Shown piece after piece: positions 46,690-58,833 of a stretch of DNA of 64,000 nucleotides. The notes beneath the pieces were generated by a model. That model was not told the origin of the DNA, made no database searches, and saw only the letters and a list, made by a program, of their open reading frames with translations. Every line of letters starts with the position of its first letter. Within the stretch, counting starts at the first letter, position 1. The stretch is from the NCBI GenBank assembly GCA_010093485.1, contig MU001492.1, positions 584,228-648,227 on the forward strand, in the 5' to 3' direction. This stretch comes from Karstenula rhodostoma CBS 690.94. Taxonomy: Eukaryota; Ascomycota; Dothideomycetes; Pleosporales; Didymosphaeriaceae. The position numbers and the translations under genes were made by a program.

Positions 46690-49600
46690 TTGGATTCAGA
46701 CACAATCCTTTCGGTTTGTCGCTGCAGCTTTCCTACTGTATATGCTACTGATCAGTCCACAGGAAAGCGAAAACGCTGGTTTAATCACACAAACACTACT
46801 CCTACAGATACTGAAGACGCAAACCTACCCACCTTCGCGACAACCATCGCAAAAGACGCTGTCGTCGCACCGGTACCTCGATCTACAATCCCCAAGTCCA
46901 CGCAGCCTCTTGCGACCGAAGCAATGCAGTCTCCCACTATGACCTCCTCTTTCGCCAGTACCAACGGTTTCGCTACCCCTCCGGATTCCTCCAAAACGTT
47001 CACATACAAGAAGAGTGGGCTCAACGGCTATGCTGGCTCTCGCTCCACTAGCGCCAATTACGGCGCTATCAACCAGGTTGTATACCAAGGTAACCATGGA
47101 CACAGGGTCAGTATCTTTCAAGAGACTGCAGTGGCTTTGAAGAAGAAAAGCATATCTCAGCTTGGCGCTGGGGTGTACCAGAGCGTTGCAGGCACAACGT
47201 TCTTCCACTTGCTGGAATGGATCAGAACAGAACGTCTCACCACTCTGCCACACAAGGGTAGTCGGTGGGATCGTGTTTTGATCAGGGCTCTCTTCTTTGC
47301 AGAGCAGCTTCACAACCTCAACGCCGCAATACAAGGATTTGCTTTGGACAGCCATGCTGCTGCCTCCTTGGGCTATGACCATGCGCGTCTTCTCCTCGAG
47401 GTAAGTTTGAACACAACAGCAGAGATAAGCTGCTGACGCTTCCAGCTTGGATTGGAAAACTCAGGGGCTCTTGACCGTGCTTTTGCCATCTTTTACAAGC
47501 TTTCGCTATCTTTCTCTACGATCCATCAGCGCATGGAGCTTCTCGCTCCTACAGCTTCGACTGAGGTGCATGAGCAGCTAAGCCTGATGTACACTGACTT
47601 GTTGTCTCTTGTGGTTGATGTTGCAGTCACCTTCTATAAGGCGGTCAAAGGCATGTCCATCTCCTCGGTCAGCATCGACATCTTTGAGACTTTCGGAGAC
47701 ACTATCGACAGCTTCCACTCTCGGAGAAAGAATATTGTTGAGTCACTATGGAACTCTCAGATCGAAGGTCAAGGCCTCGATGCCGACGAAGCTATTGACA
47801 TCAGAACGATCAACAGGTGGTTGGCTCCTCAGGACCGGGTGCTTGCGACTCTAAGTCGTGATCATACTATCGTTGCGGAGACTCAGGCCGAGTTCACTTG
47901 TCTATGGTTTCAAAAGCCACTTACTAGGTTCATCAACGGCAACGAAAAATTCATGCACATCACTGGGCCACCGGGATCTGGAAAGAGTACACTGGCGGGG
48001 TCTATTACAGACAGGCTGCAACGCCCGGTCAACAAGAAGTTGTATGACACCGCGTATGTTTCTATAAGTGAGTGTGACTAGGATCTAGCAAGAGTTCATT
48101 TCAAAGCTAACTTTGTAGGTGCTTCCGTCCCCAGTCAGGCTACATCGCTTGCATTGGTCAAGACAGTCCTCTCCCAGCTCCTGAAGTTGAGGGTTGGTAA
48201 CGTTGCAATGTACTATTCGCTGGCTTGGGCGTATAGCGAGTGTATCAATGCTGCCAACGGCCAGGCACACGAAGATCTGTTGTGGAGAGCCCTTGCCGAC
48301 ATCCTCAAACAGCCGATTGAGCGTGGAAACGACCTTATCATCGTCGTAGATGGCATTGACGAGCTCAAGGGGGCTGAAACAGCAAGCCATGCCCTCGAGA
48401 AGCTACAGGAAATCATAACCCAAGGAGTAAGGGCAAGGCTAATTGTACTATCAACGTCAGCGGTATCGACCTCAGCTCACGGCATACGCTATGAGATTAC
48501 CCATGGAGACATCCACGATGATATTAACGCTGTCATACTCCGAGCTCTTCTTCACAATCACCACTTCCACGGCAAACCTCCTCCAGAGCAAGAGACAGTC
48601 CTCGATCTCCTTGTCCATGCGGCGAAAGGGTCGTTTCTGTGGGCCACTGTCGCGTGTGAGATTCTCAACCTGAGCAAGTCCAGTGAGGGTTTCAACAAGA
48701 TCTTGGAAATCCTGAAGTCGTCGTCGGGTGACATCCAGGCGCTGGTCTTAAAGCTCTTTACATCTCTGCCGCTCACCAACGATGCGAAGATCCTACTATC
48801 ATGGCTTCTCACCACTGAGCGCCCTCTGACAATCGAAGAGATTCATTCTCTCTTCTCTATAGACGTCCAGCAAGCGACCATATCGCACACCACTGTTGAT
48901 GTTCACTCCACGATTCATTCCCTTCGATCCTTTATCACAACTCAGGAGCACATTGTGCGCTTCAAGCACCCACTCGTCCAATTCACCCTTCGAGACCTTG
49001 CACATCAGGCCAAGGTCCAGATACCTGTCAAGGATAGTCACACCCGCATTTTGCTACGAATCTTAGCATACGTCAAGGCCACTCTGTGCGAAAAGCGAGA
49101 GCCAGTCGTAGGTGGGCTTGAACCTCATCACGCTGACCGTCTATTTCATCAACACCATTTCCTGGAATATGTTGTTCGGTATTGGGTCGATCATTTTCGC
49201 CAAACTCCGTTCTACTCTCCCGATCTTGCAGGGTTCAAGCCGTCGCCGGAATTGCAACACGTGTTCCCAGACACCACGACCTTCACACTCTTGGAGCAGA
49301 TTTGTTGGGAGTTCCAGCTTCCTACGTTGGACGCTGTCGACAGACATGTACTTGTGGCTCGTATTCGCAAGGGGGTCTTTACGGAGAACCATCCCACAGT
49401 GCTGCAAACCTACTTGACATGCGCTAATGCTTACACCACGCTGTCAAGACCAAGTGATGCACAGGCGTACTTCTTCGCTTCGACAAAGATCAGTCGTACA
49501 ATCCTGAGCGACGTTCACCCAGTGACAGTTGAGTGTGCCGTACGCTTCCTCAAAATCACAGACACGCTCACGTCCACTACGAGGACCGAGGTCATGAACC

Positions 49601-52600
49601 ATAGGGAGGAACTCTTGATCGTCCTCATCACGGCCTATGAGAGGCAGTATGGTCGCTCCTCCGACCTTGTTATTCAAACCCGCGAAGCTTTGGCTCAGCT
49701 CTACATCTCGATCAAGGAGGAAGAGCGTGCACAGGAAATTTACCGAATCATTCGGGAAATTACAATCGAGCACTATGGGAAGCACTCCCGTGAAGCCAAA
49801 GACCTGCACGGACGATTGAATGTGGTGCTCGGCAAGGGCAAGGACAATCGGGAGCTCGAGACATACAAGGATTCGTTCTTTACCGACGAAGATGACGAAG
49901 AAAAGATTATCGATGTCTTTGACACAAATCAGGTAATCATCTGGCTTCGTCGAGCTCAAGAGTACTTCGCCCGTGGAGAGATCATCTTGGCCGAAAAAAC
50001 CTACGTTGAGCTCTGGCAGCAGATCTCTCACCGATGCCGTACGGTCCAGTCCGTGGAGTGGCATGAGAAGCATCTGGATGCCACAACAGCGTATTCTCAA
50101 TTTCTCATCTCGCATAAGCGTACTTCTGAGTCCTCGTCTGTCCTCATCTCTGTTTGGCAACAGTATGAGAAGCATCAATTGGCGTACTCCGAGAGCATCG
50201 TGACTCGACTCACAAGTGTCGCCAAGACGATCAAATCACTGGGGCATCATGCGATAGCGCTTTCCATCTTCAAGTTCGCAAGCTCGTACTACAAGAGCGT
50301 TCGCAAGGAGGAATCGTCTCACTCGACCGAGATCACCCGTGAGATCTCGTCCATTTCGACCGAGTTGATTCAGCAGAGCCTTAGCAGCAGCACAACTAGC
50401 ACGCAGACAACCGGTACTGCATCGAGCTCTGTTTTCCAGAGTATTTTCCAGTCAGCCATTAGCAGCAAGACAGTCGACGTTTCTACCATTGCTTTGGCCA
50501 AGAAGTTGAGCATCCAATACGTTGAGCAGCATAATTGGCATGCAGCCGTGACTGCCATCAAGTCTACTCTCGATATAACATGGCACTCTTTCTTCTCGGG
50601 CTCTGTTCATGAAGTCACCTTGACGACTACTTTCCTGAAGGAATCCGTTGAACTTATCGAAACGTTGGCTGAGGTCTTCCGACAGCAGCGACGTATCGAC
50701 AAGGTCGAAGATGTCTACATGCGCTTCTTCAGAGCTGTCCTTTCTTCGCCCACCACGGACAAATCCATCTTCGAGAAGGCTAAGACATTGTTGGTGACAT
50801 TCTACGACAAGCGCGGCTACTTAGATAATACGATCAGCGTATTCCAAGACGTCCTAGTAGTGTATAGGAACGTTTTTGGAGCGGCTCACGAGCTGACCAT
50901 CAAGACGCTGTACATACTTGGCTCGCGGTGCAAGGCTCATCCTCGCAACCACCCGTACTGGATCGACTACTACCAGCAGATCGTAACCAGCTTGAACAAG
51001 GATTCTCAACATTGCCATCACGATGCTATGGATGCAGTCATCATCGTCGCTACCTCGTACTGGGAGGACCGTCGCTATGCCGAGGCAGTCACCGTGTTCG
51101 GGGTGCTCTGGAAGACTTTCGTTCTCAAAAACAAGGAATACAAGCAGTTCACCGACAGCTCCTTCGTCCAGATTCTCTACGAGCGCTACTTTCAGTGTCT
51201 GGAGGAGACCGGCGTCAGCTGGTCCATTCTACACAAGACTACTAAAGAGTACCGTGAGACAACTCTCGCTATCTTTGGCGCAGAGTCACTCATAGTCGCT
51301 GAGGCAACACTGTCTCTTGCTCGCGTCACCCAACGGAGTGAAGAACATGCCTCTGAAGCTATATCCTGGTATGAGCAGGCTTCTACGTACAAGTCCATCT
51401 CAACGAGCGTCACGGAAATCAAGCAACAGCTATCTTCCTTGTATGTTCGCCAGATTAAGTCGACGTCTTCTATCGTCAAGTCGGAGACGTTTGAGCGTGC
51501 CGTCACGATTCACGAGGAGCGGTTTAGTGAAGTCACGAAGAAGTACGGTTACGCACACGAGTCGTCGCTCACGGAACTCCGCGAGCTCGTGCAACTATAC
51601 TCTCGACAGAAGAAGACGGACGTCGCGGTGCGACAGTTGACAACGGTGGTCGCCTCGATTGTGACGCATGAGTCGTCTTCCCAAAAACTGATTGAATCGG
51701 CCTCGTACATCGCAGCATCGTTTCAGGCTATCCAGCAAGAACAGTACTGCACGCATCTGATCCACCAGCTCCATGTTCAGATTTGCGCCCATGATGCCCG
51801 CCACGTTTCCAAGTGGTCTTTCGATCTGACAAAGACTGGACGAAGGGCACTGGTCTTCCTGGCTTCACTCGAGTACAATCTTCGCCAGGATTTGGCAATC
51901 ACCTTTTCGGAGACCCTGGCAGATATAACCGCGGAGTTCATCTACTTCGAGCAGTTCAGACAAGCGTTGGCGGAGGGAAGCGTGCGAAACCTTCTCGTGG
52001 TTGCCGCTCCGCTGCGAACATTCTTGCTCAGGAACCACCTGTCCGAGTCTGCCGTGTTTGTGGAAAACGAAGTGCTTAGAGTGTTCAGGAAGCGCGATGC
52101 TGCCGACCTACACACGTTGAGCAAAAACTCGCCACGACTCTTCATCGTCTCTATCCTGGAGTACTTGGGCAGCCGCAAGAGCACCAACTTCAACAAGGCT
52201 GTCATCCTGGCATCCAACGAGCATGTCGCCTCTCTCACCAAGAGCAAGAAATTCGCCGAAGCTTACGACATTGCCAACCTTGCCTTTTTGTTTGCCAGCA
52301 ACCACGATGGCTACAACGGGATACACTCCATCAGTCACGGTTTCAAGCTCGCTTCGCTCCTGGTCGGACGCGAGGGCTCCCAGTCACCCGACGCCAACGT
52401 ACGCAAGAAGACGCTCGAGCTCTCCAACCGCATCGTCAAGGAGATCCTAGAGGTCACAAAGAGGCTGAAGATCAATCTCGCCCAGGTGCAAGTAGCAGAG
52501 TTGAGCCAATTGATCGCTCTACTGGGCGAACAAAAGGACTACGGCACGCTGGAACGGCTTCTGACGACGCTCTGGAACACGCGCGACGCCCAGCGCTCAT

Positions 52601-53394
52601 GGCCGGCCGACGTCCTCGTACGTCTCGGCCGCCGCCTCGTCTGCGCACGCTACCTCGCGGGCCACACCGTCAAAGCGATCCGCCTCTGCGAAGACATTGC
52701 ATACAACATGCGTCGTGCGCACGGTCCTAGGGCCCCCGTCACCATCGAGACGTACGAGCTGCTCGCACAGCTGTACACTAGCGCCGGCCTGACGTACCAA
52801 TCCCAGGCCGCGACGGCGAAGACGGGCGCGCTGGCCACCGAGCACTTCAAGAAGGCGCTCGCGGTGCACGAGGACATACTGCGGCTTCTCGTCCAGGACG
52901 ACGATGCAGACGACGACTCGGACGACGATGACACGGCGGCGGCGCTGCTTGCTGAGCACCACGGCAGCGTCAACGGTAGTGTGGATGGCCGCTTCGCGTC
53001 GTCCTCGCTGCTGGATCAGTCTACTGCGTCCATCTCTGACAAACCTGCGCTCGCGCTGCACCATCTGCACTTGTTGAAGGTGGCGTTCCAGCGCGTGGGT
53101 GGTTGGCCGAAGCCGCGTGCGGAGTATGAGCGCTTGAATGCGAGTTTGTTCCGGGAGTTTGGGGGTGAGGAGGCGTGGAAGGGGGCGCGGGGCGTGGAGA
53201 CGTGGAGTGCGAAGGGGTTTGGGGCGGGCAAGGCGGAGAGCGAGGAAGGTGTGTTTGGGGAGGTGAGGGCGTGGTGGATCGTGGACGAGGAGAAGGGGGT
53301 GCGTGTGGCTGGGGATGGAAATGGGCATGTGGCTGAGAAGGGAGCTCTGTCTGTGGAGAAGAAGGTGGAGGATGAAGATGACGGTGAGTTGTAG
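46690..53394 (+). CDS. Large STAND NTPase with TPR-like helical repeats
   Basis: A 2202-aa, NLR-like architecture. Exons are 46690..47400, 47446..48067 and 48119..53394. Introns are 45 bp (GTAAGT..TCCAG) and 51 bp (GTGAGT..TGTAG), and the sum is in frame. Residues 1-130 are Ser/Thr/Pro-rich and look disordered. Residues 130-400 form an unrecognised, mostly helical region. The P-loop GPPGSGKST is at 411-419 and the Walker B LIIVVDGIDEL at 517-527. VLSTSAVSTS and AAKGSFLWATVACEIL follow, as in NACHT-type modules, and then the winged-helix-like SWLLTTERPLTIEEIHSLFS. From about residue 760 to 2060 the protein is helical repeat, with TPR-like units such as AQEYFARGEIILAEKTYVEL and VATSYWEDRRYAEAVTVFGV. 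An acidic Asp tract lies near 2035. Met 46690 is the first in frame; Met 46923 is an alternative. Confidence 0.85.
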
Positions 53395-54394
53395 GAGGTG
53401 TAGGGATCTAAGAGATGTTAGACTAGAAGTTTGCTTTCCGTGTAATAGTAATAATACTTATCAGATATCACTAGCTCAGGGTGACATTGTAATGGCCGCT
53501 GTATAATCGTGGCACTAAGGACAGGCTCTGGGTCACCCTTGCAGGACGGTTGCGCATTAGCTTACATCAGGAGCAAACACTTGGTACTGTGAGTTGAACA
53601 TCAAAGGGAAGCCAAACATGGTCTTTATCGCTGAAGCCAAAGCGGTCGGTCACCATGACGCTCGAGGCCAACAAGGTGTCGCACGGCCCACCAACACGGC
53701 ACCCTCGCTAACCCATCGTGGATGGTCTACCGGATGCAGCGCCGCCTTGCAGACCATCTGAGCGACGCGTTCGACCCTGCCCGCCTTCCCATCACCAACA
53801 CACCAAAGCTGTCTCCCCGCGGTGCTCGCCCACGCAGGATACACTGTTGCAACCCGCTACGCGTGCATCTCGTCTGAAACAGCACAACGCCTTGTTTGCA
53901 CTGCCAAAAACGAACAAGTTGCGCAGCGCTGGCGGCCTTTGACGCGTTGACATTTGTTGCTACACGTGTTTTACCGGGTAGTCGCAGCGACAGCCGCGCA
54001 ACCATCCCACGACACTCGACCTTCGAGGGTCGAAGGCCAGAAAGGAACGTGAACACTTGCACCAGCCTGACTGGACTAAAACAGTTCGCGGGTTCTGCAA
54101 AGGTACGTTTTGGTGCCTTCACTCAAGTGAACGCCTCGCGAGGAGAGCCTCAGCACTGCACCCAGCTGGGCTCCCGACGCTGTTTCGCAGGCTTTGCTGT
54201 GTCTGGCCTGGGGCTTTGTTCACCATTCACCGGCGTCTTATTCTCTGGCCTTCACCGCGCTGCGCGCACTCAAATAGTCACAATAGCAACTAAGTCTCTC
54301 TGCAGCTCGCGACTTTGTCCCGCGCACGCCCTTTGTCTCTCCATACTCCCCATACACCAACCACGCAACCGCCACTGCACACAACGCTGCCAAA
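53395..54394. other. Intergenic stretch upstream of the SUN gene
   Basis: 1.0 kb with the 3' flank of the STAND gene and the promoter of the SUN gene. Pyrimidine- and CA-rich leader sequence fills roughly 54300-54390. Frames at 53727..54122 (-) and 53896..54627 (+) are not supported. Confidence 0.4.
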
Positions 54395-56671
54395 ATGGCC
54401 ACTCCGCGACGCTCCACCCGCGTCGCCTCTGCCGCGCGCTCCATTGCCTCCCAATCTGCTGTCTCGGCCGTCCCAGTCACCCAAGACACTCCACACCGCG
54501 GCCCAGGTCGCCCGCGAGCCCTCCCAAAAGTACAGTCTCGCCAGTCAACCGCCTACGGTGCAAGCGGTCGCATCGGTGCCGCCCAAGAGTTGATCGTCCC
54601 GAAAACCGGATTCGCCGACGCGTTTGATTCGCAACGAGGCGCCGCCATCGCAAGAAGCTCCGAGGAGCGCAGCGCGCGCAGCAGTCCTGCGGGACGCACA
54701 CCGTCAAGGAGAAGCGAGCGGGGTACCCCGTCGCAGATGGACTATGAGAGCGACCCTCCTAGCGAGGAAGAGGAAGAGGAGGACGAGGAAGACATCAGCG
54801 CAGAAACCTCCAAATCGTTCGGCATGAACCACGAAGCTGGCATGCTGCGAGGACCCACCCCGACAAACCAAACACCCGCCCGGAGAGACCGCACCGCGAC
54901 TCCCCGCACAACTGTCACGAGCAGCTTTGTTGCGACCAGCTCTGTCACAACCCGCTCAGTCCGTCCGGCGCCAGACCGACGCATATCGCCTGTACGCCCT
55001 ATCAATGCGCTGCTCGCCGAGAACCCTGTACGACCACCTGTTCGAGAAGCTGCGGCAGGCGGAGCCACCTCTCGATTTCCCCTCGCCAGGCCAGGCCAGG
55101 AGTCAGCTGCAGCTAGCCTCACTCCCCGAGCTCCCGCTGTGAAGCCAGTCCAGGAATCAACTGCAAGCCCTCGAGCGCCTTTTGTGCGACCCGACCTAGG
55201 ATCAAGAATCGGCGGATTCATTCCTCGAGTGCCTGCAGACCGACTAGCCCCTGCTGCCGTAGGCACCGGTTCTCGCGCCCCTCCTCTGCGACCAGCCCAA
55301 ACGGCAAATGGCGCTCCTGTTGTCCATCGACCAATCCCGCCACGTGCTGCTCCCGTGCCTGAGGTTGGAGCGGAAGACCCCGCACCTGGAGTTCCGCTGC
55401 TCGACAGGATCAAGGGTTTCCCTTGGCATTATATCGCCATTGCTGCTCTTGCCGCTCTGCTTGCTTTTGCAGGGGGGCTGGCCGCAAAGAACTCATCTCC
55501 GTACACACTCCCAACACAGTTAGCAAATGGCTGGAAGAGCTTCACTGGCCGCTTCACTCCCACCACATGGATTCCCACCGCGCCTGTGGACAACAGCGGC
55601 TTGAAAGCCCGCGTAGACGATGTTGAACTCACCCTGAAGGACATCCAGAACTACATTCACAGTCTCGGCGACGAGGTTCCGGACTACGTCGTGGTCAGCC
55701 GTTCGCCGAGCGGTACCATGAACGTGCCCAAACAATTTTGGGATGCCATCATCAGCAGGATTCGCAAAGAGGGCCCCAGCATCGAGTGGGACACTTTCGT
55801 ACAGAACAACGAAGAGAAGCTCAGAAGCGCGATCGGTACCGAAGCGGCTGTTCTTAGGAAAGATCTTTTCAAAGCCATCGACAGCAATTTCAACGCAATC
55901 GCGATAGACTTCGACAAGAAGCTCGAGGCACACACTAGAATCCTTGTGAAAGACGTGGAAAAGGTGGCGTCCAAGGAAGCAAAAAAGGTGGCTGTTGAAC
56001 ATGCGCGACTCCGATCTATGGCGCTGAGCAACTTGATCGCCAACGTCGAACTCCAATACGGAAAACCCAACTACTTCTCCACTGGCCTTGGGGCTGAACC
56101 CATCTCTGGCATCACATCTCCGACGTTATCGCCTACTACAGCTCGTTGGAAGAACATATTGCATAGAATCGTCGCACCGAAGATCAACCCTCCTTTGACC
56201 GCACTACAGACATGGGACGAGCCCGGCGACTGCTGGTGCGCGGCCCCAGACGAAAACAAATCAGGCAAGGCACAGCTGGGCATCGAACTCGGCGAGCCTA
56301 TGTTCCCAACACAGCTTACCATCGAACATCTTCCCCGCTCCTCGGCACCTAGCGAAGACATTGGTAGTGCGCCGCAAAATGTGGAGTTCTGGGTCAAGTC
56401 CGACGAGCCCGCCATTGAGCGTTTCGCGTTTGACGGCGAACGATGCGAAGATGGTCCCGAGGGCTGGCAGTGCCTCGGGAAAGTCCGCTACGACCGCAAC
56501 GGCGCCAACCACGTGCAGACGTTCCTCCTTGACGGAGAAGCTCAGGAGCCGGTCCAGAAAGTCATGCTACGAGTTACGAGCAATTGGGGCGCCGATCACA
56601 CCTGCCTGTATCGTGTGCGCCTACACGGAAAGGGTCTTCGTCCCGTTCCAGAGAACAAATCTTCTTTGTAA
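54395..56671 (+). CDS. SUN-domain nuclear envelope protein (Sad1-like)
   Basis: A single-exon 758-aa inner-nuclear-membrane protein of the Sad1/UNC-84 type, the nuclear half of the LINC bridge linked to the spindle pole body in fungi. Residues 1-340 are basic, Ser/Thr/Pro/Arg-rich and nucleoplasmic in the family, with an acidic run at about 124-135. One membrane span (YIAIAALAALLAFAGGLAA) lies near 342-362. A helical, probably trimerising region (about 405-560) contains KARVDDVELTLKDIQNYI and KDLFKAIDSNFNAIAIDFDK. The SUN domain (about 590-750) has QTWDEPGDCWCAAP, GKAQLGIELGEPMFPTQLTI, SAPQNVEFWVKS and LRVTSNWGADHTCLYRVRLH. The Trp-Gly..CLYR ending is diagnostic. Confidence 0.93.
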   Translation: MATPRRSTRVASAARSIASQSAVSAVPVTQDTPHRGPGRPRALPKVQSRQSTAYGASGRIGAAQELIVPKTGFADAFDSQRGAAIARSSEERSARSSPAGRTPSRRSERGTPSQMDYESDPPSEEEEEEDEEDISAETSKSFGMNHEAGMLRGPTPTNQTPARRDRTATPRTTVTSSFVATSSVTTRSVRPAPDRRISPVRPINALLAENPVRPPVREAAAGGATSRFPLARPGQESAAASLTPRAPAVKPVQESTASPRAPFVRPDLGSRIGGFIPRVPADRLAPAAVGTGSRAPPLRPAQTANGAPVVHRPIPPRAAPVPEVGAEDPAPGVPLLDRIKGFPWHYIAIAALAALLAFAGGLAAKNSSPYTLPTQLANGWKSFTGRFTPTTWIPTAPVDNSGLKARVDDVELTLKDIQNYIHSLGDEVPDYVVVSRSPSGTMNVPKQFWDAIISRIRKEGPSIEWDTFVQNNEEKLRSAIGTEAAVLRKDLFKAIDSNFNAIAIDFDKKLEAHTRILVKDVEKVASKEAKKVAVEHARLRSMALSNLIANVELQYGKPNYFSTGLGAEPISGITSPTLSPTTARWKNILHRIVAPKINPPLTALQTWDEPGDCWCAAPDENKSGKAQLGIELGEPMFPTQLTIEHLPRSSAPSEDIGSAPQNVEFWVKSDEPAIERFAFDGERCEDGPEGWQCLGKVRYDRNGANHVQTFLLDGEAQEPVQKVMLRVTSNWGADHTCLYRVRLHGKGLRPVPENKSSL

Positions 56672-57276
56672 GGCTGGTCACGCCTTTCGATCGCGTCTTT
56701 TCACCTTTTTCATTATTGCCCAGCAAGCGTTTTCAAGGCTGAGGCGGGATGGTTTATGCATGGCGTTGGATGGAATTCACATACCCTTTGTTTTGGGCGT
56801 TGGGCGAAGTTCACATACCCCCTGTTTTGTGTTTTGTCTTTGAGGTTTCAGGTGGCGCCGGTCGTTGTATACCCTCACGAGGAGCATGTAGCATAGAGAT
56901 GTTTTTGTTTGATGAAGGAGCCGCAGATTGCTTGTCTGCCTAGCTCTACGGATGGCTGTTGTTTGGCCGAAATCAAGACAAGTGTTACCAATCAACCCAC
57001 GGCTTACCAAGTTGATTCTACATTGATGAGTGTAATCTTACCCTACTACCTACTCATGTGCTTTTCCGGCACCATCTCGGCACAACGCTGGTACCTGCTC
57101 ATGCGCTTTTCCGTCGCCACTTCCCAAAGTCACCTAAACGCGCCCTACAATGACGTGAGTGGGGAAAGCGGGGCATACTCGGAGATAGTCCGCTTGCATT
57201 TATCATCACCACCACCAGTCCGATATCGCAAATGCTCGACATTCCCATACATCGCAGTTGCCAAAGCTCCAATTGA
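56672..57276. other. Intergenic stretch between SUN and quinone oxidoreductase genes
   Basis: This holds the SUN 3' flank and the promoter of the next gene. It contains a 20-bp near-direct repeat (56776-56795 and 56810-56829, two mismatches) and a second imperfect repeat around CTCATGTGCTTTTCCG / CTCATGCGCTTTTCCG near 57054 and 57100. No gene was found. Confidence 0.45.
56776..56829. repeat. 20-bp direct repeat, period 34
   Basis: TTCACATACCCTTTGTTTTG at 56776-56795 recurs at 56810-56829 with CC for TT at the 12th and 13th positions. It lies about 105 bp after the SUN stop codon, so it is probably in the 3' UTR. Confidence 0.8.
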
Positions 57277-58513
57277 ATGACCTCCATCGCTAGATCTGCC
57301 CTACGCGCTCCTAGACTCTCCGTTGCCCCTTCAATCGCAATCGCACGCACGCGACTCTCCGCAGTAACCTCGCACCTCTCTGGCCATCCCAACCGCGGCT
57401 TTCTTCGCACAATGGCGAGCCTACCCAAAACGATGAAGGGCGTGTGGATTGAGAAGACGGGCGGCACAGAGGTGCTGCAGTATAAGGAGGATATTCCTGT
57501 GCCGGAGGTCAAGGAGGGCCAGGTGCTGGTTAAGAATGAGTTTATTGGTATTAACTATATAGACACGTGCGCCAGTCTGTTTGTACAACAGCATGAAGCT
57601 GGGGCTGACAGAGAGAAAGATACTTCCGCTCAGGCGTCTACCCCCTCCCGCACACCCCTTACATCCTCGGCCGCGAGGGCGCCGGCACCGTCGCTGCCGT
57701 CGGCGCAAACGTGCCCGATGACCTGAAGTTGGGCACCAGAGTCGCGTACGCGGGACAGTTGGCGTACGCCGAGTACACGCCCGTCGACGCGAAAACGACC
57801 GTCGTGGTCCCGGACTCTATAGACGCGAAGACCGCGGCTGCAGCACTGCTGCAGGCGCTCACCGCCGTGACGCTAATCCGCGAAGCGCACCCCGTGCAGA
57901 AGGGCGACTGGGTGCTTGTCACGGCCGCCGCGGGCGGGGTGGGACTCTGGCTGTGCCAGCTGCTCAAGGCGGTGGGTGCGCGGACGATAGCGGCGGCGAG
58001 TTCGGCGGAGAAGCGCGAGCTCGCGAAGAAGAATGGGGCCGAGGTGGTCGTGGATTATTATGAGGAAGATAGGGAGAAGTTTACCAAGGAAGTGATTGAG
58101 ATTACGGGGGGCGAGGGCGTGGCAGCGGTGTTCGATAGTGTGGGCAAGGCTACGTTTGATAGTAGCCTTGCCACTGTGAAGAGGAAGGGAAGTATGGTTA
58201 GCTTTGGGAATGCGAGTGGGCCGGTGACGGGATTTGCGTTGGGGTGAGTGTCTCTCTCCTCCCTCCGAAGAGAAATGCTAACGAGCGTAGACGTCTCGGA
58301 GCGAAGAACGTCAAGCTCCTTCGCCCCACGCTCTTCAACTACGCCTACACGCGCGACGAGTTCCAGCAGTACGCCGCCGAAGTGTGGAAGTTCATCGAGA
58401 AGGACGGGCTTAATGTCGCCATCCACGATGTGTACCCGCTCAAGGACGTAGTGCGCGCGACGGAGGATATTGAGAGTAGGAAGACGACGGGGAAACTGCT
58501 TCTGAAACCGTGA
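57277..58513 (+). CDS. NADPH quinone oxidoreductase (zeta-crystallin type)
   Basis: A zinc-free medium-chain dehydrogenase of the Zta1/QOR class that reduces quinones with NADPH. Exons are 57277..57566, 57620..58243 and 58291..58513; the product is 378 aa. The core begins MKGVWIEKTGGTEVLQYKED, then NYIDTYFRSGVYPLP and PYILGREGAGTVAAVG. The nucleotide-binding turn AAAGGVGLWLCQL and KLLRPTLFNYAYTRDEF follow. The N-terminal 45 residues (SIARSALRAPRLSVAPS, IARTRL) are rich in Arg, Ser and Ala with no acidic residue, a likely mitochondrial presequence. A second Met (MASLPKT) just before the core could give a cytosolic form. Introns are 53 and 47 bp with good signals. Confidence 0.92.
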
Positions 58514-58833
58514 CTTTTGGGTCAATAATTCGAAATCAAAGTCTAGTGAGAGGTATGAGACACTTGTGTGCTAAGCTCCGATGGAGCACGGACAGAAAGC
58601 ATCAATCTAGGAACACCAGACACCAAACACCAACTGTCCTTGGAAGCTTTTTGCCACCCAGCAATCCTTCCCCGTCCAACCATAGTCCACACCCCAACCC
58701 AATCTTCCTTCTCCCTATCATCCCCTCCCTCAAATCTCCTCCAACCACCCACTAACCCCTACACATGTGTCAGCCCCCTTCTTCAACCCAATCAGCCCAG
58801 CCAGAAACCAGGAACAAGACGAACAAAGGAATA

